From Boesenbergia rotunda (Eukaryota > Streptophyta > Magnoliopsida > Zingiberales > Zingiberaceae), in the NCBI GenBank assembly GCA_024364735.1, contig JAGFNQ010000872.1:558001-622000 (forward strand): DNA of 64,000 nt, in the 5' to 3' direction. The notes beneath the pieces were generated by a model. It was not told the DNA's origin. It ran no database searches and worked only from the letters and a program-made list of their open reading frames with translations. The position numbers and the translations under genes are program-made. This document shows positions 33,747-45,170 of this stretch, in pieces; position 1 is the first letter of the stretch; each line of letters opens with the position of its first letter.

Positions 33747-35054
33747 TCACGAAGTACAGTAGGGGCGAAGATGTTTTGCATGACAGGGCCTTTCCAACCT
33801 TCTGCCTTCATGGTTTTCCAGATAGTAGCTACCTCCTATAAGTTTTTTGATGACAATGTAGGGGTCGTCCCATTGCTGCTTTATCTTTCCGGGATCACCC
33901 ACCGGTTTGATTCTCTTCCAGACTCGATCACCTACCTCGAAGCTGCGGGCGATCACCATGCGATTGTAGGCTAGCTGCATCCTCCTTCGATAGGCCTCTA
34001 ACCTTGCTGCAGCTTTGTCTCATACCTCTGATATGAGGTCCAGATCAATCGAACGCTCCTGGTCGTTATCTTCCTTGCGATAATGTTATCTTCGTGGGGA
34101 CTCCTCTCCTACTTCCACCGGAATGACGACCTCTGCTCCATAGACTAGCTGGAAAGGGCTCTCGCCCGTTCCTTCCTTTGGGGTAGTCCGATAGGACCAC
34201 AGGATGCTAGGAAGTTCTTCGACCCAGCTGTCTCTGACATGATCCAACTTTATTTTGAGCCCTCGTAGAATTTCCCGATTGACAAACTTCGCTTGTCCAT
34301 TGCTTTGTGGGTAGGCGACGGAGGTGAAGGCCTGCTGAATGCCCAACCCTTCACACTATTCCTTCAATCTACGTCTGGAGAATTGTCTGCTATTGTCCGA
34401 CACCAGCTTATGAGGAATGTCATATCTGCAGACAATATCTTTCCATAGAACCTTCATTATCGTCCCTTCTGTGATGGTGGCCAGAGGTTCGGCTTCCTCC
34501 CATTTAGGAAAGTAATCAACGAGGACCAGCAGGAATTTCTTCTGCTGAGGCCCGATGGGGAAAGGCCCCACAATGTTCATTTCCCACTGGTCGAACGAGC
34601 ACGATATTGTAGAAACTCTCAATGGCTCCGTTGGGCGGTGAGAGACATGCTGATGCCTCTGACAAGCCTTACACCTGGCCACAAAGTTAAGCGAGACGAC
34701 CTGCATTGTGGGCCAAAAGTATCCAGCCAAAAGGATCTTGCGGGATAGGGATCTCTCTCTAATATGGCTTCCACAGATGCCCTCGTGAACCTCTCGCATT
34801 ACATAGTCGATCTCCTCCGGCCCGACGCATTTTTGGAGGGGTCGGGCATAGGCTCTCATGTATAACTGATCCCCGACCAGTGTGAACCTCTCCGCCCGTC
34901 GGTGGAACAGCCAAACCCTCTGAGCCTCCACTCGGCAGGGATCCGTCCCGGAGGAATGTTATGTAGGGATCCCTCCAGTCTGCGGGTTTGTCCATTCTGA
35001 CTTCTTCTCCAATTTGGGCCACCATTGTTCCCGTCACACTAGGCTCTTCCAGCT
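33747..35054 (-). pseudogene. Tat gypsy integrase region
   Basis: From 35000 downward the minus strand reads the linker (DWRDPYITFLRDGSLP), the zinc-binding HHCC domain (YVMREVHEGICGSH and CKACQRHQ) and the catalytic core. The first catalytic position reads MNIVGPF, with Asn in place of Asp. The second Asp stays in KLVSDNSRQF. The third position reads QSNGQAKFVNREI, with Lys where Glu is required. Two of three active-site residues are therefore lost. The C-terminal part (33747-33980) has GDRVWKRIKPVGDPGK and KLIGGSYYLENHEG. Frame breaks occur near 34350 and between 33990 and 34086. The region is interrupted at 35054 by the nested element. Confidence 0.92.
35050..35054. repeat. Target-site duplication CAGCT (left)
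   Basis: CAGCT directly precedes the 5' LTR at 35055 and is repeated at 42507-42511 directly after the 3' LTR. Five bp is the usual copia-type target duplication. Confidence 0.95.
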
Positions 35055-35244
35055 TGTTGATGCAGTCTGGCCCAGTTGTTGTTTTGGTGTTTGACAATAA
35101 TTTAAGTTTGGTTGAGTGAATTTGGGTTAAAGTCCTGGTCGAGGACTGGGCATGAAATCTCGGTGAGTGAAGTCGGGTCCTGGTGAGTGAAGCCAGGTGT
35201 TGGAAATCCCGGTGAGTGAAGCCGGGTCCTGGTGAGTGAAGCCA

Positions 35245-35765
35245 GGTGTTGGAAAAGTCCTAATTCGGAAGGGTTGGGTGAAAAGTCCTAGCTTGGAGGG
35301 CTAGGTGAAAAGTCCTAACTTGGAGGGTTAGGTGCAAATTCTCATCCTGGAGAATTAGGTGAAAAGTCCTGGCTTGGAGGGTCAGGTGCCTAGCTTGGAG
35401 GGCTAGGTTGGATGAAGTTCTAATTCGGAAGGGTTGGGTGAAAAGTCCTAGCTTGGAGGGCTAGGTGAAAAGTCCTAACTTGGAGGGTTAGGTGCAAATT
35501 CCCATCCTGGAGAATTAGGTGAAAAGTCCTGGCTTGGAGGGTCAGGTGCCTAGCTTGGAGGGCTAGGTTGGATGATGTTCTAACTCGGAAGAGTTGGGTG
35601 AAAAGTCCTAGCTTGGTGGGCTAGGTGAAAAGTCCTAGCTTGGAGGGTTAGGTGAAAAGTCCTAACTTGGAGGGTTAGGTGCAAATTCCCAACTTGGAGA
35701 GTTAGATGGAAAAATCCTTAGCTTGGAGGGCTAAGGTGGATGAATTCCTAGCTTGGAGAGCTAGG
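35245..35765. repeat. LTR minisatellite of about 26 bp (AGTCCTAGCTTGGAGGGCTA type)
   Basis: About 20 variants of GTCCTAxCTTGGAGGGxTAGG plus GTGAAAA follow one another, with a larger repeat of about 170 bp superimposed. The same array is in the 3' LTR at about 40750-41273. Confidence 0.92.
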
Positions 35766-35776
35766 GTTGAGTCTCT

Positions 35777-36155
35777 GGATCGGTCTGGTGGCCGATCAGG
35801 GACATTGGCACGCTGCTCCTTAGTGGATCGGTCTGGTGACCGATCCAGCTGTGTCTGATCGGACTGGTGACCGATCTGGGAGCACACAGTGAGATTGGGA
35901 ATCTACTGTGTGGCTCCTGATCGGACCGGTGACCGATCAGGGAGCAGGCTGCTTCCTTGCTGCCTTGCTCCTGATTGGTCTGGTGACCGATCAGGGAGCA
36001 AACGGTGAGTGAGTTCCCTTGCTGATCAAAGTCCTGGATCGGTCCGGTGACCGATCAGGGATTTTGGATCTGATTAAAAAATTACTGTTCATCTGCCCTG
36101 ATCGGTCTGGGTGACCGATCAGGATTCATTCTGATCGGTCTGGTGACCGATCAGG
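35777..36155. repeat. Array of eight GATCGGTC...GACCGATC hairpins in the 5' LTR
   Basis: Eight copies of CTGATCGGTCTGGTGACCGA TCAG-like palindromes start near 35777, 35825, 35857, 35917, 35969, 36035, 36097 and 36131. Arms of eight bases flank a loop of about four. Most copies vary at the pyrimidine after GGTC or at a terminal base, and the arms are kept. The role is unknown. Confidence 0.95.
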
Positions 36156-37003
36156 CGCAGAACTTTAATTCAAATACGCTGTCAAAAGCTCTGATCGCGT
36201 CTGTTTTCACTGCTGATTCTCTGATACACTGCTGATATGTTTTGATATGCATTGCTAAGCCTCTGTTGGAGTGTGCAGGTGATAGCAGGTGATTCAAACA
36301 CTCAAGGAGGGTCAATGGGAGGCTTTCCGTTGAGCAGGTTTGGCTGTTTCTCGTTCTCAGGTTTCAACGGGCAACTGACGCAGCTGGCGACTGACGGAGG
36401 CTCAGCTGGAGAGGAGGTCTTCAGTGGACTGAGTGCTCAGGGAGGTCAGTGGGTTCAGGCTGGCTCAGTGGATGCTGATGAAGCTTGTGATGGTGAGCAG
36501 AGCTTAAGTGGCGAAGCTGGAAGCAGAGGCGAACAAGACAGAAACTTGGGAAGTTTGGCTGGGCTGTGTTCGTGCTCTCTGTTGCTTTGTGCTTGAGCGA
36601 TCTTGTTGCATTCCGTTGAGAGCTTTGTGAGTGTTCCTTCTTGTGTGATCTCCTGTACTCAAGTTCCATCATCCGTGAGATCTGTGGAGAGGTTTCTCCA
36701 CCGAGAAGGAGGCTCTATCTTATCCGGTGTTCACCGGGGCTTGATCTGCCAACGATCAAGGGATCGCCCACCTCACGGGCACGCCAAGGAGTAGGGGCAA
36801 GTTATCCCCGAACCTTGTACATCTTTGAGTTAGCGACTGTGTGGTTTGTTTTTACTTCTCTGCATTTATATTCCTGCTGTTATACTTGTATTGCTTCCGC
36901 TGCGGCTAACCTAAGTGCAGAGAAATCTTAAAAGAGGTCAAGAGCAAGAAATTTTGTCTGGCTATATTCACCCCCCCTCTCTAGCCATCTCGTTTCCAAC
37001 AAG

Positions 37004-37016
37004 TGGTATCAGAGCT
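37004..37016 (+). promoter_or_regulatory. Primer binding site, initiator-Met tRNA type
   Basis: TGGTATCAGAGCT lies two bases after the 5' LTR end, as in plant copia elements. Confidence 0.95.
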
Positions 37017-37056
37017 TGGGGCTCTGTTTACGATTTAACAACCGAGAGTCAACAAG

Positions 37057-38340
37057 ATGGCCATGGGAGGAGAAGGCTACAGCACAAACCGACATCCATT
37101 CCTCGACGGCACTGATTTTCCATATTGGAGGTCGAGGATGGAGTTTTATCTCAAAACCAACATCAGCGTATGGTTTGCTGTCAAGGAGGGGTTTTCCACT
37201 CCTAAAGATGCTGAAGAAAAAGAGTTGGATTTTTCAAAGTGGTCGGCACAGCAAGTCCGGAAACGTGAGGCTGATGCAAGAGCTGTGGTCACCCTGCAAT
37301 ACGGGATGACCAAGGAGGAGTTGATCAAGGTGAGTCCTTTCACAAGTGCCAAAGACTTATGAAGAAAACTCATTGAGCTCCATGAAAGAACTCAAGACAC
37401 CCGGACTGCCAAGAAGGACCTCCTTCTCAGCCAACTCCAGAACTTGACAATGGGAGAAAACGAAACTGTAAGTATGCTTCATTGTTGGTTCAAAGAAATC
37501 ATCAATGGCATGCACTCCATCGATGAAAAGGTGGAGAATAGAGACCTAGTGAGGTATGTACTCAAAGCCTTCCCTAGGAATACTTTGTGGTCATCCATGG
37601 TGGATGCCTACAAGGTTTCCAAGGATTTTTCAATTGTTAAGTTAGAAGATCTATTTTGTGAAATGGAATTACATGAGATCTCTAACACAAGCCCAAAGGA
37701 GAAAGGGTTGGCTTTAGTGGCAGGTGACAAAAAGAAGAAAATGGAGGAGAGGACTCACTGTCATGTGGCTCTCGTGACCTTAGAAGAATCAACCGAGGAG
37801 AGTGACAACGAATCAAGAAGCTCCTCAACCGCGCCTTCATCATCTTCGGATGATGAAGAGGTAATCTCTCCCGAGTTAGATAAGTGTTATCGAGCCATTG
37901 CATGTCTAACTAAGATGCTTAAAAAATCTAAGGCTAAAGTTAAATCTTTGAATTTGGAAGTAGAACATTTAAAAACCTCTAAGGATGAGGTAATTGATGA
38001 TTTGCATGATAAATCCCTTAAGGATGAAAATAAGAATTTGAAGAGCGAAGTTGAAAACCTCAAGAATGTTCTTGAGAAGTTTTCAACAAGCTCTAAAACA
38101 TTAGATATGATACTCAACTCACAAAGGGCGATGTACAACAAGGTTGGTTTGGGTTACCAACCTAAAGAACCTAGTGTCATATCTTTAATGTCAAGAACCT
38201 ATTTTAGATCATCAAATGATTCTAAGGTTCGAAAAGTCAAAAAGAAATTGACTAAGGCATGGGTGCCAAAGTCATTCATTGTAGATTCATTAGGTCCCAA
38301 AACTTGGGTACCTAAAACCTCCATATTTAGAAGTGTATAG
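37057..38340 (+). pseudogene. Gag protein of the gag-only element, one in-frame stop
   Basis: A single frame of 428 codons from ATG 37057 to TAG 38338-38340 is broken only by TGA at 37360-37362, where Trp is expected after AKDL. The N-terminal domain (GTDFPYWRSRMEFYL) is a DUF4219-like gag start. The UBN2-type part includes LTMGENETVSMLHCWFKEII and RYVLKAFPRNTLW. It is followed by a Ser/Asp/Glu-rich linker, a coiled-coil-like Lys/Glu/Leu stretch (about residues 285-360) and a C-terminus with two KAWVPK/KTWVPK motifs. The CCHC zinc knuckle typical of gag was not found, which is unusual. Gag would assemble particles and carry the RNA. One mutation separates this copy from an open frame; sister copies could be intact. 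Confidence 0.9.
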
Positions 38341-40548
38341 CTTTGATTGAGGGGGAGCATCTATCAACATAGGTTGTTGATAAGTGGTGCTCCGAACCCA
38401 AGGCTAAGGTTACACTAGTTTCAAAATAAGTCAATAAGCCTTGGAAATTGTTTTTATATATTGCATGAAGGGTTTAGATTCACACATAATTTGCTCTTGC
38501 CATGAATTGCTTAAAAGAATTGGTTTTATTATTGCAATTTGTGTTTTCATGCAAATTATGGTTTATGAAATGTCTTATCTCAAGCCCAAAGTATGCCATG
38601 AGTATCTTGTATGTGTTATAACACATGAATGCATGTTTAAGAACAAGATGAACATATAGTTTGGGCTGATCATTATAAAAATCTCACAAGGCATCACCAT
38701 GAGTTTTAAAATTCACTGTTTAACCTTCTATGACCTAGTGATTCCCTTGTATCAAACTAAGGTTTCTTGATATGATCATGCTTTGATACAAACATATTGT
38801 GATACTCAATTTCATGCTTAGAGAACACCATCATGTTTTGACTCAAATAGTGTTGTAGAACATGGATGCATTCTAAAGAACAAGTATGGACACATTGAAA
38901 ATCTCACAATACATCATTAGACAAGAACATGAACTTAAGGTCTAGGTTCAGTGTTTTCTTGAAATGAATCAAAAGAATTGGCATGTATTCAAGGTCTTCA
39001 CACTTAGTGTTGCTTATGATGGTAAATGAACTTGAAAAAATTGGGAATTTGATCATGCCTTGATACTGGTATTATATAGGCATGTTTTGAAATTTAATCA
39101 TATGTTGATCGCTTTCAAACTTATCATGTTTTCTGGAATCATGCTTTGAACTTTGTATTTACAAGTTTTACTCTCAAGATATATTGGAGATGTTGCATAA
39201 TTTGATAATATACATGATAGTTAAAGAGATGCAAATCATGTTGTTTCCTTTGGGTAGAGAAACATGAATGTTGTTTAATGGAACTCTATTAGGAGTTAAA
39301 TTTGAATCTAATTGGGGTTTAGGAGTGGTTAAGGGGTGAAACAAATCCATTTCTGAAATATAACAGTTTTAGAAACCATTCTGTATCATCCCTGATCGGT
39401 CCACCGACCGATCAGGGGTGCTTCTGATCGGTCCGGTGACCGATCAAACCAACTCTGATCAAGGAACTCCCAGATCGTTCCAAATTGATCCAAAACCTCC
39501 TCAAACCAATATCGTCTTGTCGAATTGTATCAGTTTAATGATCATACAACACACAAATCTGATACAAACCGATTACAATTGAAATATACTTGATCTTCCA
39601 TTGGTACAAACCTGGTACTAAGGAATCACAAATTTGTTCAAGTGATGCAAACCTAGTACTTAATAGTGATTTGATACAAACCTATGTTGGAATGTTCAAA
39701 TTCATAAGAAAGGGTTTGTTGAGTCGTGACTCTTATTCTTAATGTCGTATTTCGGAATTGTTTCTGAAATATCGAATATTAATAGAGTCTACTCCCCGGT
39801 TATGGAATGCCAATTGTTAATGCAGTCTGATCAGGAACGAATCAGAGTTTCAGAAATTTTTCTGAAATCTGATCGCTCCCCAGACTAATCAGATATTCTT
39901 CTGTATCACGTAATCAACAGACCTGGTTGGTCATGGAGGCCAATCAGGACTATTTTTCAAATACAGTTGCATTCCATACTCATCCTATGAAGCATATACG
40001 TATTTGACCATGATATACTTCTGTATATGTCTTCACATGGAAGTCCAAGTGTTAATGCAGTCCGATCTTGAACGAATCAGAATTACAGAATTTTTTCTGA
40101 AAATTGATCGTTCATAGATAAATCAGAAATTTTTCTGTATCAATCATCAGTCTGATGGAACTGCGATAAATGTTGTCATATGATGCATATACATTGTTGC
40201 CATGATACATTTATGGTATATGCCTCTCATATGCAATTCCAAAATCATCTTTTGACTTACTTGTCATATGAAACATATACATGTTTGACTATAATATTAT
40301 TCTGTATATGTTTTCATGTGCAATCCAAAACTTCACTTTGATTATTTTGGGTTTGGAGAGAGACCCGTGTTTGAGGGGGAGGTATGTTCAAACTTAATAA
40401 CCATACCCTTTTCGATGTTTAACAAGGGGGAGAAATGACTGATTAAGTTTATGGTTATTATAGGGGGAGGATCATGATTCCCTTATGAGAATTGAATGGA
40501 TTTCAATTGATTGAAACCTAAACTTAAATCGGGTTGTCAAACAATAAA
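38341..40548. other. Non-coding interior of the gag-only element
   Basis: 2.2 kb without any pol motif on either strand. It includes two more copies of the LTR hairpin (39391-39415 and 39424-39446) and several AGGGGGAG motifs (about 38348, 40375, 40425 and 40460). These may be supplementary polypurine tracts, as seen in SIRE-type elements. Confidence 0.8.
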
Positions 40549-40559
40549 AAGGGGGAGAT
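40549..40559 (+). promoter_or_regulatory. Polypurine tract of the gag-only element
   Basis: AAGGGGGAGAT directly precedes the 3' LTR start TGTTGATG at 40560. Confidence 0.9.
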
Positions 40560-42506
40560 TGTTGATGCAGTCTGGCCCAGTTGTTGTTTTGGTGTTTGAC
40601 AATGATTTAAGTTTGGTTGAGCGAATTTGGGTTAAAGTCCTGGTCGAGGACTGGGCATGAAATCCCGGTGAGTGAAGCCGGGTCCTGGTGAGTGAAGCCA
40701 GGTGTTGGAAATCCCGGTGAGTGAAGTCGGGTCCTGGTGAGTGAAGTCAGGTGTTGGAAAAGTCCTAATTCGGAAGGGTTGGGTGAAAAGTCCTAGCTTG
40801 GAGGGCTAGGTGAAAAGTCCTAACTTGGAGGGTTAGGTGCAAATTCCCATCCTGGAGAATTAGGTGAAAAGTCCTGGCTTGGAGGGTCAGGTGCCTAGCT
40901 TGGAGGGCTAGGTTGGATGAAGTTCTAATTCGGAAGGGTTGGGTGAAAAGTCCTAGCTTGGAGGGCTAGGTGAAAAGTCCTAACTTGGAGGGTTAGGTGC
41001 AAATTCCCATCCTGGAGAATTAGGTGAAAAGTCCTGGCTTGGAGGGTCAGGTGCCTAGCTTGGAGGGCTAGGTTGGATGATGTTCTAACTCGGAAGAGTT
41101 GGGTGAAAAGTCCTAGCTTGGAGGGCTAGGTGAAAAGTCCTAGCTTGGAGGGTTAGGTGAAAAGTCCTAACTTGGAGGGTTAGGTGCAAATTCCCAACTT
41201 GGAGAGTTGGATGGAAAAATCCTTAGCTTGGAGGGCTAAGGTGGATGAATTCCTAGCTTGGAGGGCTAGGGATGAGTCTCTGGATCGGTCTGGTGACCGA
41301 TCAGGGACATTGGCACGCTGCTCCTTAGTGGATCGGTCTGGTGACCGATCCAGCTGTGTCTGATCGGACTGGTGACCGATCAAGGAGCACACAGTGAGAT
41401 TGGGAATCTACTGTGTGGCTCCTGATCGGACCGATGACCGATCAGGGAGCAGGCTGCTTCCTTGCTGCCTTGCTCCTGATCGGTCTGGTGACCGATCAGG
41501 GAGCAAACGGTGAGTGAGTTCCCTTGCTGATCAAAGTCCTGGATCGGTCCGGTGACCGATCAGGGATTTTGGATCTGATTAAAAAATTACTGTTCATCTG
41601 CCCTGATCGGTCTGGGTGACCGATCAGGATTCATTCTGATCGGTCTGACCGATCAGGCACAGAACTTTAATTCAAATACGCTGTCAGAAGCTCTGATCGC
41701 GTCTGTTTTCACTGCCGATTCTCTGATACACTGCTGATATGTTTTGATATGCATTGCTAAGCCTCTGTTGGAGTGTGCAGGTGATAGCAGGTGATTCAAA
41801 CACTTAAGGAGGGTCAATGGGAGGCTTTCCGTTGAGCAGGTTTGGCTGTTTCTCGTTCTCAGGTTTCAACGGGCAACTGACGCAGCTGGCGACTGACGGA
41901 GGCTCAGCTGGAGAGGAGGTCTTCAGTGGACTGAGTGCTCAGGGAGGTCAGTGGGTTCAGGCTGGCTCAGTGGATGCTGATGAAGCTTGTGATGGTGAGC
42001 AGAGCTTAAGTGGCGAAGCTGGAAGCAGAGGCGAACAAGATAGAAACTTGGGAAGTTTGGCTGGGCTGTGTTCGTGCTCTCTGTTGCTTTGTGCTTGAGC
42101 GATCTTGTTGCATTCCGTTGAGAGCTTTGTGAGTGTTCCTTCTTGTGTGATCTCCTGTACTCAAGTTCCATCATCCGTGAGATCTGTGGAGAGGTTTCTC
42201 CACCGAGAAGGAGGCTCTATCTTATCCGGTGTTCACCGGGGCTTGATCTGCCAACGATCAAGAGATCGCCCACCTCACGGGCACGCCAAGGAGTAGGGGC
42301 AAGTTATCCCCGAACCTTGTACATCTTTGAGTTAGCGACTGTGTGGTTTGTTTTTACTTCTCTGCATTTATATTCCTGCTGTTATACTTGTATTGCTTCC
42401 GCTGCGGCTAACCTAAGTGCAGAGAAATCTTAAAAGAGGTCAAGAGCAAGAAATTTTGTCTGGCTATATTCACCCCCCCCCCTCTCTAGCCATCTCGTTT
42501 CCAACA
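40560..42506 (+). repeat. 3' LTR (1,947 bp) of the gag-only element
   Basis: Matches 35055-37001 throughout. By eye there are a few substitutions (for example CAATGATTTAAG against CAATAATTTAAG), one hairpin shortened near 41640, and a longer C-run near 42470. Similar length and high identity indicate a recent insertion. Confidence 0.97.
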
Positions 42507-42511
42507 CAGCT
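42507..42511. repeat. Target-site duplication CAGCT (right)
   Basis: Identical to 35050-35054. Gypsy RNase H homology resumes just to the right. Confidence 0.95.
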
Positions 42512-44452
42512 GCCAAGTAGATATGGAACTGGCCAGCTTGGCCAACTCGGCGGCCTGCACATTATCCGACCGGGAGATCTTCTGCAGGATGACCTCCGAG
42601 AAGGTGGTTTTTAGTTGTTTATAGAGGGCTACATACCTTTGCAACCGCTCACATCTGACTTCGAAACCACCCCTATTTGCTGAGCCACCAACTGCGAGTC
42701 CGAATAGGCCGTGATTCACTGGCCTCCCATGTGTCGGGCCGCTTGTAATCCTGCCAGGATCGCCTCATACTCGGCCTCGTTGTTGGTAGCTTTGAAGTGA
42801 AGTCGAATAGACAGATGCAGCGTATCTCCCCTAGGGGAGATCAATAACAGTCCCACTCCGCTATGTTGGTTATTGGCAGATCCATCCACATAGATCTTCC
42901 ACATACCTTCGGTCTCTGCCTCCGGGATGGTCTCTAACATGAAGTCGGAGAGAGCCTGTGCTTTGATGGTGGTGCGAGGCTGATACTCAATGCCGTATTC
43001 GCTTAACTTTGTTGTCCATTTGATTAGCCTGCCTGACGCCTCAGGGTTGGTGAGGACTCGGGCGAGCGGGCTATTAGTGAGGACCACGATGGGATGCGCT
43101 AAGAAGTATGGTCGTAACCATCGGGCCATCATGACCAAGGCATAGGCCAGTTTCTCCATCATGGTGTACCGCGACTCGGCGTTCTTTAGTAAGTGTACGA
43201 AGAAATAGATGGGATGTTGTATCCGGTCTTGTTCTTGGACAAGCACCAATCCTACTGCTTGCTCGGTTGCTGATAAATTGACGAATAATGTCTCCCGTTC
43301 CACTGGCTTATGCAGGGTCAGGAGATTGACCAGATAGGTCTTTAATTCCTCAAAGGTCTTCTCACACTGCTCATCCCATTCGAATTTAATAGCTTTTCTC
43401 AGAATTTTGAAGAAGGCGAGGGCTTTATCTGCAGATTTGGAGATGAACAGAGATAATGCAGTGATCCTACCATTCAGCCGTTGGACTTCCTTGAGTTCCG
43501 CGGAGGCGCCATATCCAAAATAACATTTACCTTTTCCGCGTTGGCCTCGATCCCCCTCTCCGTCACCATGTACCCCAGGAACCTGCCACTTTTGACCCCA
43601 AACAAACATTTAGCTGGGTTTAGTTTTAACCTGTGTGCCCTGAGGGTGGTAAGCGTCTCCTCCAGGTCGGATATCATGTCCCCCCCCCCCTTTCCGTCTT
43701 GACCAATATATCGTCCACGTACACTTCAATGTTCCGCCCGATCTGGTGCTTGAAGACTTGATCCATCATCCGCTGGTATGTGGCGCCCGCGTTCCACAAG
43801 CCGAAGGGCATGACGTTGTAACAGTATGTACCATCAGCCGTCACAAAACTGACCTTCTCCAGGTCCTCAGGAGCGCGAGAGGGACTTGGTGATAGCCTTG
43901 GTAAGCGTCTAACATTGAGATGAACTCACAGCCGGCTGTTAAGTCCACTAGCCGATCTATCCTAGGCAGGGGGTAGCAATCCATCGGGCAGGCTTTGTTT
44001 AGGTCTCGGAAATCGATGCAGACTCGCTACTTGCCCTTAGGCTAGGCGACAAAGACCACGTTGGCCAGCCAAGCTGGGAACCGAACTTCTCTGATGTGTC
44101 CAGCTTTTAATAGTTTCTGAACCTCATCTCGAATAGTTTTATCTTACTCAGGGGAGAAATGCCTCCTCTATTGCTTCACTGGACGGGCCTCTGGCGCCAC
44201 ATGTAGGTGATGCATAGCCAGTGCCGGTGGGACCCCCTTGATTTCTTCAGCGGCCCAAGCAAACACATCTCTATGGTTCCGTAGACATTCCATGAGGCGA
44301 GTTCGTAATGAGGACGTGAGGTCAAGGGCAATGCGCGTGTTTCCCCCTCCGCCATGGGAATGAATTTGTACCTCTTCACTCTCCACTTCCTGTCGTTCTT
44401 GCTTGGGTCCTTCCTCCTCCCGAGGATGGGTGAGATGATCTGCTTCCGCCAT
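42512..44452 (-). pseudogene. Tat gypsy reverse transcriptase and two RNase H domains
   Basis: From 44452 down: the pre-RT segment (RNHRDVFAWAAEEIKGV), RT with RVCIDFRDLNKACP, LDAYQGYHQVPLA and the catalytic YVDDILV (about 43710, intact, next to a 10-C run at 43680-43690). RNase H follows (43050-43450) with YFFVHLLKNAESRYTMMEK. Then comes the second RNase H (42720-42920) with WKIYVDGSANNQHSG and ATNNEAEYEAIL, and an end reading SRSDNVQAAELAKLAS (about 42540). Stops and frame changes occur through RT. In the family this polyprotein copies the RNA genome into DNA. The first codons lie only about 50 bp from the primer site, so gag and protease are deleted. Confidence 0.92.
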
Positions 44453-44482
44453 CGGTGCTCCTTCAGGTGCTTTTAGATGTTT

Positions 44483-44500
44483 CCCACAGACGGCGCCAAA
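44483..44500 (-). promoter_or_regulatory. Primer binding site of the gypsy element
   Basis: On the minus strand TTTGGCGCCGTCTGTGGG lies next to the 5' LTR. TGGCGCCGTC is the primer site commonly seen in plant Tat/Athila-type gypsy elements. Confidence 0.8.
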
Positions 44501-44502
44501 TT

Positions 44503-45170
44503 TGTTTTGGAAGGAGTCGTTGCCGATGATCAGTCACTGAGGCCAAGTCCCTGAAGAAGTTACTACGCCGAGGAGGAACTTGTAGTCCTGCAAAGTTAAC
44601 ACAAGCGTTAGGGGATACGCCGGCCAGGGTCCGGCGGAGTCCACTCCGACGCTCAAGTTACTAGGTTGTCCGAAGAGTGGTGAGGAAGAAAGACAGTATG
44701 TAAAAAATGAGAGATTGTAACCTCGTTACCGAAGGGGTTGAACTACCTTTTATACTGGCGTTGGTAGACTGGTCGTGCCCCTTTTATCGGTGCCACGACT
44801 CCGATATTTGCGTCATGCCCCCTGCTTTCGGTGGTGAAGGGATATCCCTTGAAACCGTCGGCGCCGTTATCATACTTTCCCTCGTTGAGCAATTTTTTTG
44901 GGGGGATGCGTGGACTTTTTCTAGTCGGTGTCCGAGGTCGGCTGTTGCGAGGACCACGCCTCCCGAGGTGAGTTCGGGAGTCTCTGAGTGCTATATCTCC
45001 CGAGGTACTCTTCGGGGCCCAACTTACCGGGGGGCTCCCGAGAGGGACCCTCAGACCGCCCTTTCCGAGTGCGCCTCTGAAAGGGGGTCCCGGGGCCTGA
45101 GAGGGGAGATCATGTCGTGTCCTTAGCTTCTTCATCCTCTGTGTCGGGCCCCGGCTACCCAGCCCCATCA
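44503..45170 (-). repeat. 5' LTR (668 bp) of the Tat gypsy element
   Basis: On its own strand it begins TGATGGGGCTGGGTAGCC and ends CTTCCAAAACA. It is GC-rich. Part of it (from 44810) recurs in inverted orientation at 63640-64000. Frames of 139 and 162 codons within it overlap on opposite strands and have no motif. Confidence 0.9.

Larger units (their letters stand above)
35055..37001 (+). repeat. 5' LTR (1,947 bp) of the gag-only element
   Basis: Starts TGTTGATGCAGTCTGG and ends TCGTTTCCAACA. Contents in order: a 26-bp type minisatellite (about 35245-35765), a hairpin array (35777-36155), then a GC-richer downstream half with GTGTTCACCGGGGC and a short C-run before the end. Open frames in this LTR are repeated exactly in the other LTR and show no protein motif. 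Confidence 0.97.
35055..42506 (+). mobile_element. Gag-only copia-type (SIRE/Maximus-like) LTR retrotransposon, young, non-autonomous
   Basis: Two 1,947-bp LTRs with few differences flank a 3,558-bp interior. The interior has a Met primer site, a single gag frame, 2.2 kb of non-coding DNA and a polypurine tract. No protease, integrase, RT or RNase H motif is found. The flanking CAGCT duplication is exact. The gag style and the repeated AGGGGGAG motifs resemble the SIRE/Maximus group, whose complete members would have to supply enzymes in trans. Confidence 0.92.
32655..45170 (-). mobile_element. Ty3/gypsy retrotransposon of the Tat lineage, split by a nested element
   Basis: Minus-strand order from 45170 down: 5' LTR, primer site, RT, RNase H, second (archaeal-like) RNase H, [nested copia-type element 35055-42506], integrase, 67-bp array. 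The second RNase H with YVDGSANN and ATNNEAEYEA marks the Tat group. Gag and protease are absent, and no 3' LTR is found left of the array. The element is therefore a deletion derivative truncated at its 3' side. Confidence 0.9.

Noticed and set aside
36252..36931. Frames of 63-114 codons in the 5' LTR, repeated at 41817-42433
   Set aside because: They are duplicated only because LTRs are duplicated. No start context, domain or homology is recognised.
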